Positions 8,302-16,573 of a stretch of 22,249 bases of DNA are shown here, piece after piece (the stretch's first letter is position 1; every line of letters begins with the position of its first letter). The notes beneath the pieces are model-generated. The model ran no database searches. It saw nothing but the letters and a program-made list of their open reading frames with translations, and was not told the DNA's origin. A program made the translations under genes and the position numbers. The stretch lies in assembly GCA_035691185.1 (NCBI GenBank), contig DASSJN010000110.1, forward strand, positions 1-22,249, read 5' to 3'. Source of the stretch: RPQJ01 sp035691185. Its GTDB lineage: Bacteria; Pseudomonadota; Gammaproteobacteria; Steroidobacterales; Steroidobacteraceae.

Positions 8302-10184
8302 GCACGGAGGGGCAGGGCACGAAGCCGCCGAGCACGCCGACTCGCGAGATCCGCTTGCCGGACCTCGGCACGCAGGCCGAGGTCTCGGTCGTCGAGCTGC
8401 TGGTCAAGGTCGGCGACACGGTCGAGAAGGACACGCCGCTGGTCACGCTCGAGAGCGACAAGGCGTCGATGGACGTGCCGTCGCCGATGCCGGGCGTGAT
8501 CGAGAAGATCCTGGTCAAGCCCGGCGACAAGGTGGCCACGGGCAGCCGGATCATGGAACTCGCGGGCGCACCGCAACTGAAAGCCGAAGAGGTTCCTCTG
8601 CAGGGCCCAGGGCCACGCCAGCAGGAGCCGTTCGGTGGCGAGCCCTACGTGTCGACCGTCCCGATCAAGCCGATCACTGCGACGGACCTGGCCGCGCGGA
8701 AGGACACAGTGGCCGCGCCATCACCAGCCGCTGCCGGCACGGCGCCCGCGGCGAAGTACGACTTCGACGTCGCAGTGATCGGCGCAGGCCCGGGCGGGTA
8801 CACGGCAGCGTTCCGCGCGGCGGACCTGGGCCTCAACGTGGCGCTGGTCGAACGCTGGCCGACGCTCGGCGGCGTCTGCCTGAACGTCGGCTGCATTCCC
8901 TCGAAGGCGCTGCTGCACGCAGCCAGGGTGATCGACGAAGCTCAGGCGATGGCCGCGCACGGCATTGCCTTCGGGCCGCCGCAGATCGATGTCGGCAGGC
9001 TGCGCGACTGGAAAGACAAGGTCGTGGCTCGTCTCACGGGCGGGCTCACGTCGCTCGCCAGGCAGCGCAACGTCACCGTGCTGCGTGGCGTCGCGACGTT
9101 CGAGGACGACCATGCGCTGCGCGTAGCGGCGGACGACGGCTCCACGCGCAGCGTGTCGTTCGGGCATTGCATCATCGCCGCAGGGTCCGAATCGTTGCAG
9201 CTCCCAGGCCTGCCGGACGACCCACGCATCATCGACTCCACGGGCGCGCTGGAACTCGACCTGCCGCAGCGGCTGCTCGTCGTGGGCGGCGGCATCATCG
9301 GCCTCGAGATGGCCACCGTGTATGCGGCGCTCGGCGTCGAGGTGACCGTGGTCGAACTGACCGAACAGTTGATGCCGGGCTGTGACCGCGACCTCGTGCG
9401 GCCCCTCGAGAAGCGCATCGCCAGGCAGTACGAAGCGATCCTGCTGCGCACCCGGGTGACGGCCATCGAATCGCTCGCCGAGGGACTGCGTGTCACGTTC
9501 GAGAGCGACCCGGCGTCGGAGCCACGGCTCTACGACAAGGTGCTGGTGGCCGTCGGACGCACGCCGAACGGCAAGCAGCTCGGCTGCGAGGCCGCGGGCG
9601 TCGCCGTGGACGAGCGTGGCTACATTCGCGTCGACAGGCAACAGCGGACCAACGTGCCACACATCTATGCGATCGGCGACGTCGTCGGGCAGCCCATGCT
9701 CGCCCACAAGGCGACGCACGAGGCCAAGGTCGCGGCCGAGGTCATCGCGGGACACAAGCGTTACTTCGACGCGAGGGCGATCCCCTCGGTCGCCTACACC
9801 GATCCCGAGATCGCCTGGGCCGGGCTCACGGAGACGGATGCGAAGAAGCAGGGCATCCCGTACGAGAAGGCCGTCTTCCCCTGGTCGGCCAGCGGCCGTT
9901 CGCTGTCGATCGGCCGCGACGAGGGCTTCACCAAGCTGCTGTTCGACCCGAGGACGCACCGCGTCGTGGGCGGCGGCATCGTCGGCACGAACGCGGGCGA
10001 CCTGATTGCGGAAGTCGTGCTGGCGATCGAAATGGGCGCCGATGCGGCCGACATCGGCATGACGATCCACCCGCACCCGACGCTGTCCGAAACGGTGGCC
10101 ATGGCCGCGGAGGCATTCGACGGATCGCTCACGGACCTGTACCTTCCGCGCAGGACTTCGCACCGCAAGGAGCCCGCCCGCTGA
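8298..10184 (+). CDS. lpdA: dihydrolipoyl dehydrogenase (E3) with N-terminal lipoyl domain
   Basis: A 628-residue E3 that reoxidises dihydrolipoamide with NAD+. A lipoyl domain occupies about residues 16-90, with K55 in the ESDKASMD motif. A Pro/Ala-rich linker (about 95-150) leads to the flavoprotein body. The FAD motif GAGPGG is at 162-167, and the redox-active disulfide is C194 and C199 in GGVCLNVGC. The NAD-binding GGGIIG motif follows, then the C-terminal HPHPTLSE with the catalytic His. Lipoyl-E3 fusions of this kind are known in pyruvate dehydrogenase operons of Neisseria and Ralstonia relatives. The GTG start at 8298 overlaps the aceF stop (GTGA), with GAGGG upstream, so E2 and E3 are probably translationally coupled. 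Confidence 0.95.
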   Translation: MSTEGQGTKPPSTPTREIRLPDLGTQAEVSVVELLVKVGDTVEKDTPLVTLESDKASMDVPSPMPGVIEKILVKPGDKVATGSRIMELAGAPQLKAEEVPLQGPGPRQQEPFGGEPYVSTVPIKPITATDLAARKDTVAAPSPAAAGTAPAAKYDFDVAVIGAGPGGYTAAFRAADLGLNVALVERWPTLGGVCLNVGCIPSKALLHAARVIDEAQAMAAHGIAFGPPQIDVGRLRDWKDKVVARLTGGLTSLARQRNVTVLRGVATFEDDHALRVAADDGSTRSVSFGHCIIAAGSESLQLPGLPDDPRIIDSTGALELDLPQRLLVVGGGIIGLEMATVYAALGVEVTVVELTEQLMPGCDRDLVRPLEKRIARQYEAILLRTRVTAIESLAEGLRVTFESDPASEPRLYDKVLVAVGRTPNGKQLGCEAAGVAVDERGYIRVDRQQRTNVPHIYAIGDVVGQPMLAHKATHEAKVAAEVIAGHKRYFDARAIPSVAYTDPEIAWAGLTETDAKKQGIPYEKAVFPWSASGRSLSIGRDEGFTKLLFDPRTHRVVGGGIVGTNAGDLIAEVVLAIEMGADAADIGMTIHPHPTLSETVAMAAEAFDGSLTDLYLPRRTSHRKEPAR

Positions 10185-10212
10185 GGCGCGCGCCGCGGGA
10201 GCCGGGCCATAC

Positions 10213-11046
10213 ATGCATCCGACGCTGACCAGGACGCTGCGTCTCTTCGGCCTGCTCGAGCCGGGGCGGCGCGTCGAGCTGCAGCTGCGGCTGCGGGACG
10301 AGCGCGCGCTGCCCGACGCCATGATCATCGGCGCGATGAAGAGCGGCACGAGTTCGCTGCACAACTACCTGACGCAGCACCCCGGCGTGATCCCGCCGTT
10401 GCGCAAGGAGGTGCATTACTTCGACGTCCAGTACGGCAAGGGCGAGCGCTGGTATCGCGCGCATTTCGGCAAGGTCGGACAACCGGGACTGAACCTCGAC
10501 AGCAGCCCCTATTACCTGTTCCATCCGCTGGTGCCGCAGCGTGCTCATGCGCTCGTGCCGCAGGCGAGACTCGTCGTGCTGCTGCGCGACCCGGTCCGGC
10601 GCGCGTACTCGCACTACTGGCACGAGCGCGACAAGAAACGCGAGAAGCTGCCGTTCGAGGACGCCATCGCCGCGGAGCCCGAGCGGGTCGGCGACGACGA
10701 GCAACGGCTCGCGCGCGGAGAGATCGAGCAGAGCCGCGCCCACCAGCATTGCACCTACCTGGGGCGGGGGCGCTACGCCGAGCAGCTCGCGCGCTGGCTG
10801 CAGTTCTATCCGCGCGAACGCCTGCTGGTGCTGCAGTTCGAGGACCTCGGGCGGGCGCCGATGGTCACGCTGAACCGCACGCTCGAGTACCTCGGGCTGC
10901 CGGCGATGGGGCGCGTGAAGCTCGACCCGCGGAACGCTCGCAAATATCCGCCGCTCGACCCCGCGACGGCGATGCGGCTGCGCGAATACTTCGCCCCGCA
11001 CAACGCGGCGCTCGAGGCGCTGCTCGGCGAACCGCTGCGCTGGTGA
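10213..11046 (+). CDS. sulfotransferase domain protein (heparan-sulfate/NDST-like fold)
   Basis: A 277-residue PAPS-dependent sulfotransferase. The 5'-phosphosulfate loop is GAMKSGTSSL (40-49, K43), and the 3'-phosphate loop is RDPVRRAYSHY (125-135, S133). The segment KEVHYFD (65-71) is typical of this family. No signal peptide or membrane helix is seen, so it should be cytoplasmic. The acceptor is unknown; relatives modify carbohydrates, lipids or nodulation factors. The ATG is 28 bases after the E3 stop and in the same direction, with a weak GGGAG upstream, so it may be the last gene of the pyruvate dehydrogenase operon. No glycan-synthesis gene lies nearby. Assignment to the superfamily is firm; the substrate cannot be inferred. 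Confidence 0.88.
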   Translation: MHPTLTRTLRLFGLLEPGRRVELQLRLRDERALPDAMIIGAMKSGTSSLHNYLTQHPGVIPPLRKEVHYFDVQYGKGERWYRAHFGKVGQPGLNLDSSPYYLFHPLVPQRAHALVPQARLVVLLRDPVRRAYSHYWHERDKKREKLPFEDAIAAEPERVGDDEQRLARGEIEQSRAHQHCTYLGRGRYAEQLARWLQFYPRERLLVLQFEDLGRAPMVTLNRTLEYLGLPAMGRVKLDPRNARKYPPLDPATAMRLREYFAPHNAALEALLGEPLRW

Positions 11047-11052
11047 GGCCTG

Positions 11053-11073
11053 GGGCCTGCTGACAGCAGGCCC
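11053..11073. terminator. hairpin between convergent genes, candidate bidirectional terminator
   Basis: GGGCCTGC (11053-11060) pairs perfectly with GCAGGCCC (11066-11073) around the loop TGACA. It fills the 26-base gap between the sulfotransferase stop and the DUF1841 stop. Its last base is also the last base of the DUF1841 TAG codon. No T-run follows on either strand, so it is not a classic intrinsic terminator; it may still stop transcription or protect the 3' ends. Confidence 0.55.
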
Positions 11074-11522
11074 TATCCGCGCCGCGCGGCCGCACGCTGC
11101 CTGAGAGCTTCCAGGTAGGCAGCCTCGTCGGGCGGTCGCCCGGATCGCTGCGCCTGCCACAGCGCCTCGCCGAGGCAGTCGATCATCGCGTGCTCGGCGG
11201 CGTGCAGGTCGCCGAGCCGACGCACGAGCGCCGCGTGGACCTCGGCGATGCCCGCAGGGCGGTCGGTGGCGACCTGTTCGCGGATCGCGAGATGGAGGCC
11301 CATGTGCAGGAACGGGTTGGTCCGGCCGTCCTCGGGCGTGTAGTCGCGTTCGAGTGCCTCGTCGCCGGCCTCCAGCACGCCGGCGTACTCCGGGTGCAAC
11401 TCGACGACGCGGATGATCTGGTCCTCGACCGGCTCGACCGGCAACGATGCGCGATGCTTGCGCCAGGCCTCCGCGTACATCCGGCGCAGCGAAGATCGGC
11501 TCTGGTCGTGAAAGAACGGCAT
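11073..11522 (-). CDS. DUF1841 family protein
   Basis: A 149-residue soluble protein starting MPFFHDQSR, with the conserved NPFLHMGLHLAIREQ block (69-83) and a following histidine-rich segment (DLHAAEHAMIDCLGEALW) that mark DUF1841. The family is conserved in beta- and gammaproteobacteria and its role is not known. The ATG overlaps the nth stop by one base (TGATG), so translation is likely coupled to nth. It is the last gene of the leftward operon and ends at the hairpin. Its adjacency to nth hints at a shared transcript rather than a shared function. Confidence 0.87.
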   Translation of the reverse strand: MPFFHDQSRSSLRRMYAEAWRKHRASLPVEPVEDQIIRVVELHPEYAGVLEAGDEALERDYTPEDGRTNPFLHMGLHLAIREQVATDRPAGIAEVHAALVRRLGDLHAAEHAMIDCLGEALWQAQRSGRPPDEAAYLEALRQRAAARRG

Positions 11523-12214
11523 CAGCGGAGCGCTTTCGCCGCCCGGCGCACGGTTCGTTTCAACGGCAGCGTCGCGGGCGCGGGCAGCGTCTTGGCGTCG
11601 TATTCGCAGAGGTCGACGACGGGGCAACGCGGGCATTCGGGAACACGCGCCTTGCAGACGTAGCGGCCGTGCAGCAGCAGCCAGTGATGCGCGTCGAGCA
11701 GATATTCGCGCGGCACGCGTCGCAACAGCTGCTCTTCGACCTCGCGCGGATTCGCGCCGTCCGCGAGCCCGAGCCGGCGGGCGACGCGGAAAATGTGCGT
11801 GTCGACGGGCATGGTCGGCTCGCCGAACGCGCTGTTGAGCACGACGTTCGCGGTCTTGCGGCCTACGCCCGGCAGTTCCTCGAGCGACGCGCGGTCGCGC
11901 GGCACCTCGCCGCCGTGTTTCTCGAGCAGGATGCGGCACATGGCGAGGATGTTCTTCACCTTGGTCGGGTACAGGCCGATCGTGCAGACGTAGGCGGCCA
12001 GACCCTCCGCGCCGAGCGCCAGCAACGCCTGCGGGGTGTTGGCCACGGGAAACAACTTGCGCGTCGCCAGGTTGACGCCCTTGTCGGTGGCCTGGGCCGA
12101 CAGGATCACGGCCACGAGCAATTCGAACGGCGTCGCGAACTCGAGTTCGGTGACTGGTTTCGGATTGAGCGCCTTGAAGCGCTCGAACATCGCGCGGACC
12201 TGCGCCTGCTTCAT
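11522..12214 (-). CDS. nth: endonuclease III (DNA glycosylase/AP lyase)
   Basis: A 230-residue base-excision repair enzyme that removes oxidised pyrimidines and nicks the abasic site. The helix-hairpin-helix is LPGVGRKTANV with catalytic K120, and the catalytic aspartate is D138 (PVDTHIFRV). The [4Fe-4S] cluster ligands C187, C194, C197 and C203 have the standard C-X6-C-X2-C-X5-C spacing; all positions equal the E. coli numbering. A basic tail (about 205-230) extends past the E. coli end. The ATG overlaps the rsxE stop (ATGA). The link of nth with the rsx/rnf genes is common in gammaproteobacteria. Confidence 0.96.
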   Translation of the reverse strand: MKQAQVRAMFERFKALNPKPVTELEFATPFELLVAVILSAQATDKGVNLATRKLFPVANTPQALLALGAEGLAAYVCTIGLYPTKVKNILAMCRILLEKHGGEVPRDRASLEELPGVGRKTANVVLNSAFGEPTMPVDTHIFRVARRLGLADGANPREVEEQLLRRVPREYLLDAHHWLLLHGRYVCKARVPECPRCPVVDLCEYDAKTLPAPATLPLKRTVRRAAKALR

Positions 12215-12885
12215 GCGGCCGCCGGGGGACTCGCCCGCAGGGCCTCCCGCGATGCCGACGTGCGTCGCGAGCGGCGGGCCTGTCGCAGCGCGAGCAGCAG
12301 GCCGAGCAGGATGAAAGCGCCGGGCGGCAGCAGTGCGAGCAGGAAGCCATGCTGCTCGCCGAAGAGCTGCAGGCCGAGGGGCACGTCGCTGCCGAGCAGC
12401 GTGTGCAGGTCGCCGCCGAGGCTGCCCCGACCGAGCAGTTCGCGCAGGCCGCCCAGCAGCAGCAGCACGCCGAGGAAGCCGCCGCCCATCGCGAGCCCGT
12501 CCAGCAGCGCGTGGTGCAGCGGCTGGCGTGACGCGAACGCCTCCGCCCGCGCGAGCAGCAGGCAGTTGGTGACGATGAGCGGCAGGAAGATCCCGAGCGC
12601 GGCGTGCAGGCCGGGCACCCACGCCGCGAGCGCAAGTTCGACGGCCGTGACCAGCGAAGCGATCAGCAGCACGAACACCGCAATACGGATTTCGCGGGGC
12701 AGGTGCCGGCCGACCAGGGCCGCGGCGCCATTGCTCGTCGCCAGCACCGCCACCGTCGCGAGTCCGAGCCCCAGGCCGCTGCCGAGCGACGTGCTGACGG
12801 CCAGCAGCGGGCACAAGCCCAGCAGCTGGACCAGTCCGGGGTTCTGGTCGCTCAGTCCGTTCCTGAGGATTTCGACGGGAGTCAT
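12211..12885 (-). CDS. rsxE: electron transport complex subunit RsxE/RnfE
   Basis: A 224-residue inner-membrane subunit with about six hydrophobic helices. It is a paralogue of RsxA and, with it, forms the membrane core of the Rnf complex, where a cysteine from each half-channel is thought to hold an Fe-S cluster. The matching cysteines are C25 (LLGLCPLLAVS) and C108 (PLIVTNCLL). The motif NPGLVQLLGLCP is diagnostic for RnfE. It overlaps rsxG upstream (ATGA) and nth downstream (ATGA). The C-terminal ~25 residues are an Arg/Ser/Ala-rich cytoplasmic tail. Confidence 0.95.
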   Translation of the reverse strand: MTPVEILRNGLSDQNPGLVQLLGLCPLLAVSTSLGSGLGLGLATVAVLATSNGAAALVGRHLPREIRIAVFVLLIASLVTAVELALAAWVPGLHAALGIFLPLIVTNCLLLARAEAFASRQPLHHALLDGLAMGGGFLGVLLLLGGLRELLGRGSLGGDLHTLLGSDVPLGLQLFGEQHGFLLALLPPGAFILLGLLLALRQARRSRRTSASREALRASPPAAA

Positions 12886-13538
12886 GGCCCTGCGATTGTA
12901 GCCGGCGGTGCGAGCAGCTCGTCACGGTGGCGTTCGAAGTACACGAGCGCGTTGGCCACGGCCCCCACGACGGCCCGCGGCGTGACGGTGGCGCCCGTGA
13001 ACTGGTCGAACTCGCCGCCGTCCTTGCGCACGCGCCAGCGCGGCAGCGGAGGATCGCGCAATGACCGGCCGCTGAATCGCTCGATCCAGTCGGACTTGCG
13101 CGCCTCGATCGCGTCGCCGAGCCCGGGCGTTTCGCGATGCTCGGCGACGCGCACGCCGAGCACGGTGCCGTCCGGCGCGATGCCGACGAGCAGCCGGATG
13201 GCGCCGGAATAGCCGTGCGGTGCGACCGCTTCGAGCACGACCGCGACCGGCTCCCCGCGCAATCTCGCGCGATGGGCGCGCAGCGAGGCGGGCGTGCCGA
13301 GCAGCTCCGGGTCGCGTACGTCGACGGTGTCCGCGAGGAGGTCGTTGTCGAAGTCCCGGCCGCGCAGCACCTCGGCGAACCTCGCCACCTGTCGCGCCTG
13401 CGCCGCCGCCTCGATGTCCTCGCGCGTGGCTTCGTGGATCAACGCGACCAGGCCGAACGCCGCCACGGCGACCACCAGCAGGATCGCCGCGGTCCACCAG
13501 GGGCGGCCGGGACGCGCCTCACTCGCGGGTACGGCCAT
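12882..13538 (-). CDS. rsxG: electron transport complex subunit RsxG/RnfG, FMN-binding
   Basis: A 218-residue protein with one N-terminal membrane helix (about 15-35) and a periplasmic FMN-binding domain. The flavinylation motif D168-Q-F-T-G-A-T174 fits Dxx(S/T)GAT exactly, so FMN should be attached to T174 by an ApbE-type flavin transferase, which is not in this window. Other family blocks are HGYSGAIRLLVGI (108-120) and HRETPGLGD (134-142). It overlaps the end of rsxD by 20 bases, the longest overlap in the operon; no later in-frame ATG lies before the membrane helix. The stop overlaps the rsxE start (ATGA). Confidence 0.95.
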   Translation of the reverse strand: MAVPASEARPGRPWWTAAILLVVAVAAFGLVALIHEATREDIEAAAQARQVARFAEVLRGRDFDNDLLADTVDVRDPELLGTPASLRAHRARLRGEPVAVVLEAVAPHGYSGAIRLLVGIAPDGTVLGVRVAEHRETPGLGDAIEARKSDWIERFSGRSLRDPPLPRWRVRKDGGEFDQFTGATVTPRAVVGAVANALVYFERHRDELLAPPATIAGP

Positions 13539-14559
13539 AGATCCTCGGCACCGTGTAACGGTCGAGCAGCGGCACGGCGAGGTTCATCAGCAGCACCGCG
13601 AAAGCAACGCCGTCCGGGTAGCCGCCCCAGGTGCGGATGATCCACGTCAGGAGCCCGATGCCGGCGCCGTACCAGAGTCGCCCGCGGTCGCTCGTCGCGG
13701 CCGAGACAGGATCCGTGGCGATGAAAAAGGCGCCGAGCATCGTCGCGCCCGAGAAGGCCTGCACGAGTGGCGCGAGGTTCGCGCCGCGGTCGAGTGCATG
13801 CGCGACGAACGCGGGTACGAGGAGCCCGGCGAGCACCGCGACCGGGATGTGCCACCGCACGATGCCGCGCGCGAGCAGGTACAGGCCGCCCGCGAGTGCC
13901 GCGAGGTTGATCCACTCGAAGCCGCGCGCGCCCACTGCGCCGACGATCGTGCCGCGGGCGAGCAGCTCACTCATCGTGAAACGGAGGTCCAGCCCTGCGC
14001 GGATCGAGTCGAGCGCCGTGGCGCCCGAGTACCCGTCCCACGCGGTGCCAAGGTCGCCGCCGTAAAAAGCGGTGAACGCGAGTCGAGCGAGATCGCCCCA
14101 CGAGCGTGCCCCTTCCGCGTCGAGCGGCACGGGCCAGCGAGTCATCTCCGTCGGGAAGGCGATCAGCAGGCTGGCGTAACCCACCATGGCCGGGTTGAAC
14201 GGGTTCTGCCCGAGCCCGCCGAATGCGTGCTTGCCGAGCAGCACGGCGAAGGCCGTGCCCAGCGCGGTGAGCCACCAGGGCAGCAACGGCGTGACGGACA
14301 GCGCAAGCAGGCCCGCCGTGACGAGCACGCTGCCGTCGCGCAGCGCCGCCCGCACGTCGCGTTGGCGCCAGCGCAGGGCAAGCGCCTCGCACAGCAGCGC
14401 CGTGACGCACGCGACCGCGACCTGCAGCAGCAGACCCGGCCCGAACAGAGCGACGTGCACCAGGGCCACGGGCGCGAGGGCCAGCAGCACCTGCAACATC
14501 ACGCCGTGCACGGTGTACCCCGCGATCGTGTGCGGTGCCGGGGCGGTGTCGAACTTCAC
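13519..14559 (-). CDS. rsxD: electron transport complex subunit RsxD/RnfD, FMN-binding membrane protein
   Basis: A 346-residue polytopic membrane protein with about nine or ten hydrophobic helices. The covalent FMN motif is D175-G-Y-S-G-A-T181, again matching Dxx(S/T)GAT. The block GGLGQNPFNPAMVGY (114-128) is conserved in RnfD and NqrB. GATMLGAFFIATDPVSA near the C-terminus is also typical. The start is GTG at 14559, overlapping the rsxC stop as GTGA. Length is close to E. coli RsxD (352). Confidence 0.96.
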   Translation of the reverse strand: MKFDTAPAPHTIAGYTVHGVMLQVLLALAPVALVHVALFGPGLLLQVAVACVTALLCEALALRWRQRDVRAALRDGSVLVTAGLLALSVTPLLPWWLTALGTAFAVLLGKHAFGGLGQNPFNPAMVGYASLLIAFPTEMTRWPVPLDAEGARSWGDLARLAFTAFYGGDLGTAWDGYSGATALDSIRAGLDLRFTMSELLARGTIVGAVGARGFEWINLAALAGGLYLLARGIVRWHIPVAVLAGLLVPAFVAHALDRGANLAPLVQAFSGATMLGAFFIATDPVSAATSDRGRLWYGAGIGLLTWIIRTWGGYPDGVAFAVLLMNLAVPLLDRYTVPRIYGRTRE

Positions 14560-16028
14560 GGCGACCGTCCCGGCTCGATCGAGCCACGGGCCTGCTCGCG
14601 GGCTACGTCGAAGGCCTGCTGCTCGGCGACGGCGGCCTCCTGCAGACGACGCTCGTGGCTTTCGAACCGCTCGCGTGCAGCGGCGGCGCGGGCGGTTGCC
14701 GCCGCTCGCTCGCGCAGCCGGGCCCGCGCTTCACGGAAACGCAACGCGAGCGGAATCTGGCTCGGACAGACATAGTCGCAGCAGCCGCAGTCGATGCAGT
14801 CCCAGACGCCGAGCTGCACGGCCGCTTCGTCCGCACCGGCGCGAACCGCGCGGTGGATCTGCTGCGGCAGCAGGCGGGGCGGGCAGACGGTGGCGCAGTC
14901 GCCGCAGCGGATGCAGGGCTGCTCGAAAGCGTCGAGCCGGGGCTGCAGGTCCGCGCGGGTGGCGACCAGCACGCAGTTGATCGCCTTGGCCAGCCCGACG
15001 TCGTCCGAGGCCAGCGCCCGGCCCGTCATGTTGCCGCCGGCGATCAATCGCAGCGGTTCGCCGCGATATCCGCCGGCCGCGTCGATCAGCGTCGACAGCG
15101 GCGTGCCGAGTCGCGCGCGCACGTTCATGGGCCGCGCGACGCCGCTGCCTGTGATCGTCACGACCCGGGAGACGCACGGTTCCCCGCTGCGGGCCCAGCG
15201 TGCAGCCGCCGCAGCGGTCGCCACGTTCTGGCACGTCACTCCGACGTCGGCCGGCAGGCCTCCGGACGGCACCTCGAGGCCCGTCACCGCGGTGACGAGC
15301 TGGCGCTCGGCGCCCTGCGGGTAGACTGCGGGCACCACCTCGACGACGACGTCCCGGGCGCGCGCGACCTCGATCGCCTGCCGCAGTGCCGCGACCGCGG
15401 CCGGCTTGTCGTCCTCGATGACGACGACGCACGACGTCGCTTCGAGCGCGCGCATCAGCAGGCGTGCACCGAGGACCACGTCGCTCGCGTCCGCGCGCAT
15501 CAGCGCGTCGTCGCAGCAGATCCATGGCTCGCACTCGGCGCCGTTCAGCAGCAGCTGGCGGGCCGCACGCTCGCGCGCCGCCTGCAGCTTGGTGGCCGTC
15601 GGGAACGCCGCGCCGCCGAGGCCGGCGATGCCGGCTTCACCGAGGCGCCCGACGAGGTCCGGCGGCTCGAGCGCGAACGCATCGCCACGCCACCCGGCGG
15701 GTTCGACGGCGTCGCGTCCGTCGTTTTCGATCTCGATGCAGCGACACGCTCCGGTTGCGCTGGCAGCGTCGCAAGTTTCGACCGCGGTCACCCGCCCCGA
15801 CACGGGCGCGTGCAGCACGGCGCCGTAGACGTCGGCGGGTCGCGCGATGACCGTGCCCACGGCGACGAGGTCGCCCACCGCGACGACGGACTCGAGCAGG
15901 GTGCCCGACCCCTGGTCGAGCGCGAGCACGACGTGCGTCGGCGCGCCCAGCTCGACGATGACTCCGTCCGCTGCCTGCCGCTTGTGCGCATCGAGGACCA
16001 GCCCGGCCGGGAAGTCGTTGCGAGTCAC
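14556..16028 (-). CDS. rsxC: electron transport complex subunit RsxC/RnfC
   Basis: A 490-residue peripheral subunit on the cytoplasmic side, the NADH or ferredoxin input site. It has the flavin/nucleotide region GIAGLGGAAFPT (133-144) and NGAECEPW (162-169), an SLBB-like part, and two [4Fe-4S] clusters: C372, C375, C378, C382 and C411, C414, C417, C421. The C-terminus ends about 70 residues later, so the long Ala/Lys-rich repeat tail of E. coli RsxC (740 residues) is absent; a charged helical stretch (430-480) remains. The N-terminal GGIHPPE-type motif seen in most RnfC proteins is replaced by AGLVLDAHK. The GTG start at 16028 shares one base with the rsxB stop (TAGTG). Confidence 0.94.
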   Translation of the reverse strand: MTRNDFPAGLVLDAHKRQAADGVIVELGAPTHVVLALDQGSGTLLESVVAVGDLVAVGTVIARPADVYGAVLHAPVSGRVTAVETCDAASATGACRCIEIENDGRDAVEPAGWRGDAFALEPPDLVGRLGEAGIAGLGGAAFPTATKLQAARERAARQLLLNGAECEPWICCDDALMRADASDVVLGARLLMRALEATSCVVVIEDDKPAAVAALRQAIEVARARDVVVEVVPAVYPQGAERQLVTAVTGLEVPSGGLPADVGVTCQNVATAAAAARWARSGEPCVSRVVTITGSGVARPMNVRARLGTPLSTLIDAAGGYRGEPLRLIAGGNMTGRALASDDVGLAKAINCVLVATRADLQPRLDAFEQPCIRCGDCATVCPPRLLPQQIHRAVRAGADEAAVQLGVWDCIDCGCCDYVCPSQIPLALRFREARARLRERAAATARAAAARERFESHERRLQEAAVAEQQAFDVAREQARGSIEPGRSP

Positions 16029-16573
16029 TAGGCAGCCCGATGCCAGCGCCCATGCACGGTCGAGGCCTGGACGGGCCGCAACTCGATGCAGTCGACCGGG
16101 CAGGGCGGGAGGCAGAGCTCGCAGCCCGTGCACTGGTCCGCGATCACGGTGTGCATGTAGCGCGGCGCGCCCACGATCGCATCGACAGGACAGGCCGGCA
16201 GGCAACGGGCGCAGCCGATGCAGCGCTCTTCGTCGATCCACGCGACCGCCGGCGCCTTGGCAGCGCCGAGACTGGGATCGACGGGCCGTGGCTCGCAACC
16301 GAGCAGTTCGGCGAGCGCACGCACCGTGACCGCGCCGCCGGGCGGACAGCGGTCGATGTCGGCCTCGCCACGCGCGATCGCCTCCGCGTAGGGCCGGCAG
16401 CCCGGGTAGCGACATTGTCCACACTGCGTCTGTGGCAGCAGCGCGTCGATCCGCTCCACGAGCCGATCGGCGGCCGGTGGCAGGCGGGAGGCGGCCCAGC
16501 CGAGCGCGGCGCCCACCACGAGCGCGAGCGCACCTGCGACGGCACAAGCCACGAGCACGGCATCGGAGATCAT
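16028..16573 (-). CDS. rsxB: electron transport complex subunit RsxB/RnfB, Fe-S protein
   Basis: A 181-residue protein with one N-terminal membrane helix (about 5-28) and three Fe-S clusters. The first is in the DUF-type four-cysteine domain (C51, C54, C59, C76 in CGQCRYPGC and RCPPGG). Two ferredoxin-type [4Fe-4S] sites follow: C118, C121, C124, C128 and C148, C151, C154, C158. It passes electrons between the input subunit and the membrane core. The ATG overlaps the rsxA stop (ATGA), and its TAG stop shares a base with the rsxC GTG. Confidence 0.96.
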   Translation of the reverse strand: MISDAVLVACAVAGALALVVGAALGWAASRLPPAADRLVERIDALLPQTQCGQCRYPGCRPYAEAIARGEADIDRCPPGGAVTVRALAELLGCEPRPVDPSLGAAKAPAVAWIDEERCIGCARCLPACPVDAIVGAPRYMHTVIADQCTGCELCLPPCPVDCIELRPVQASTVHGRWHRAA

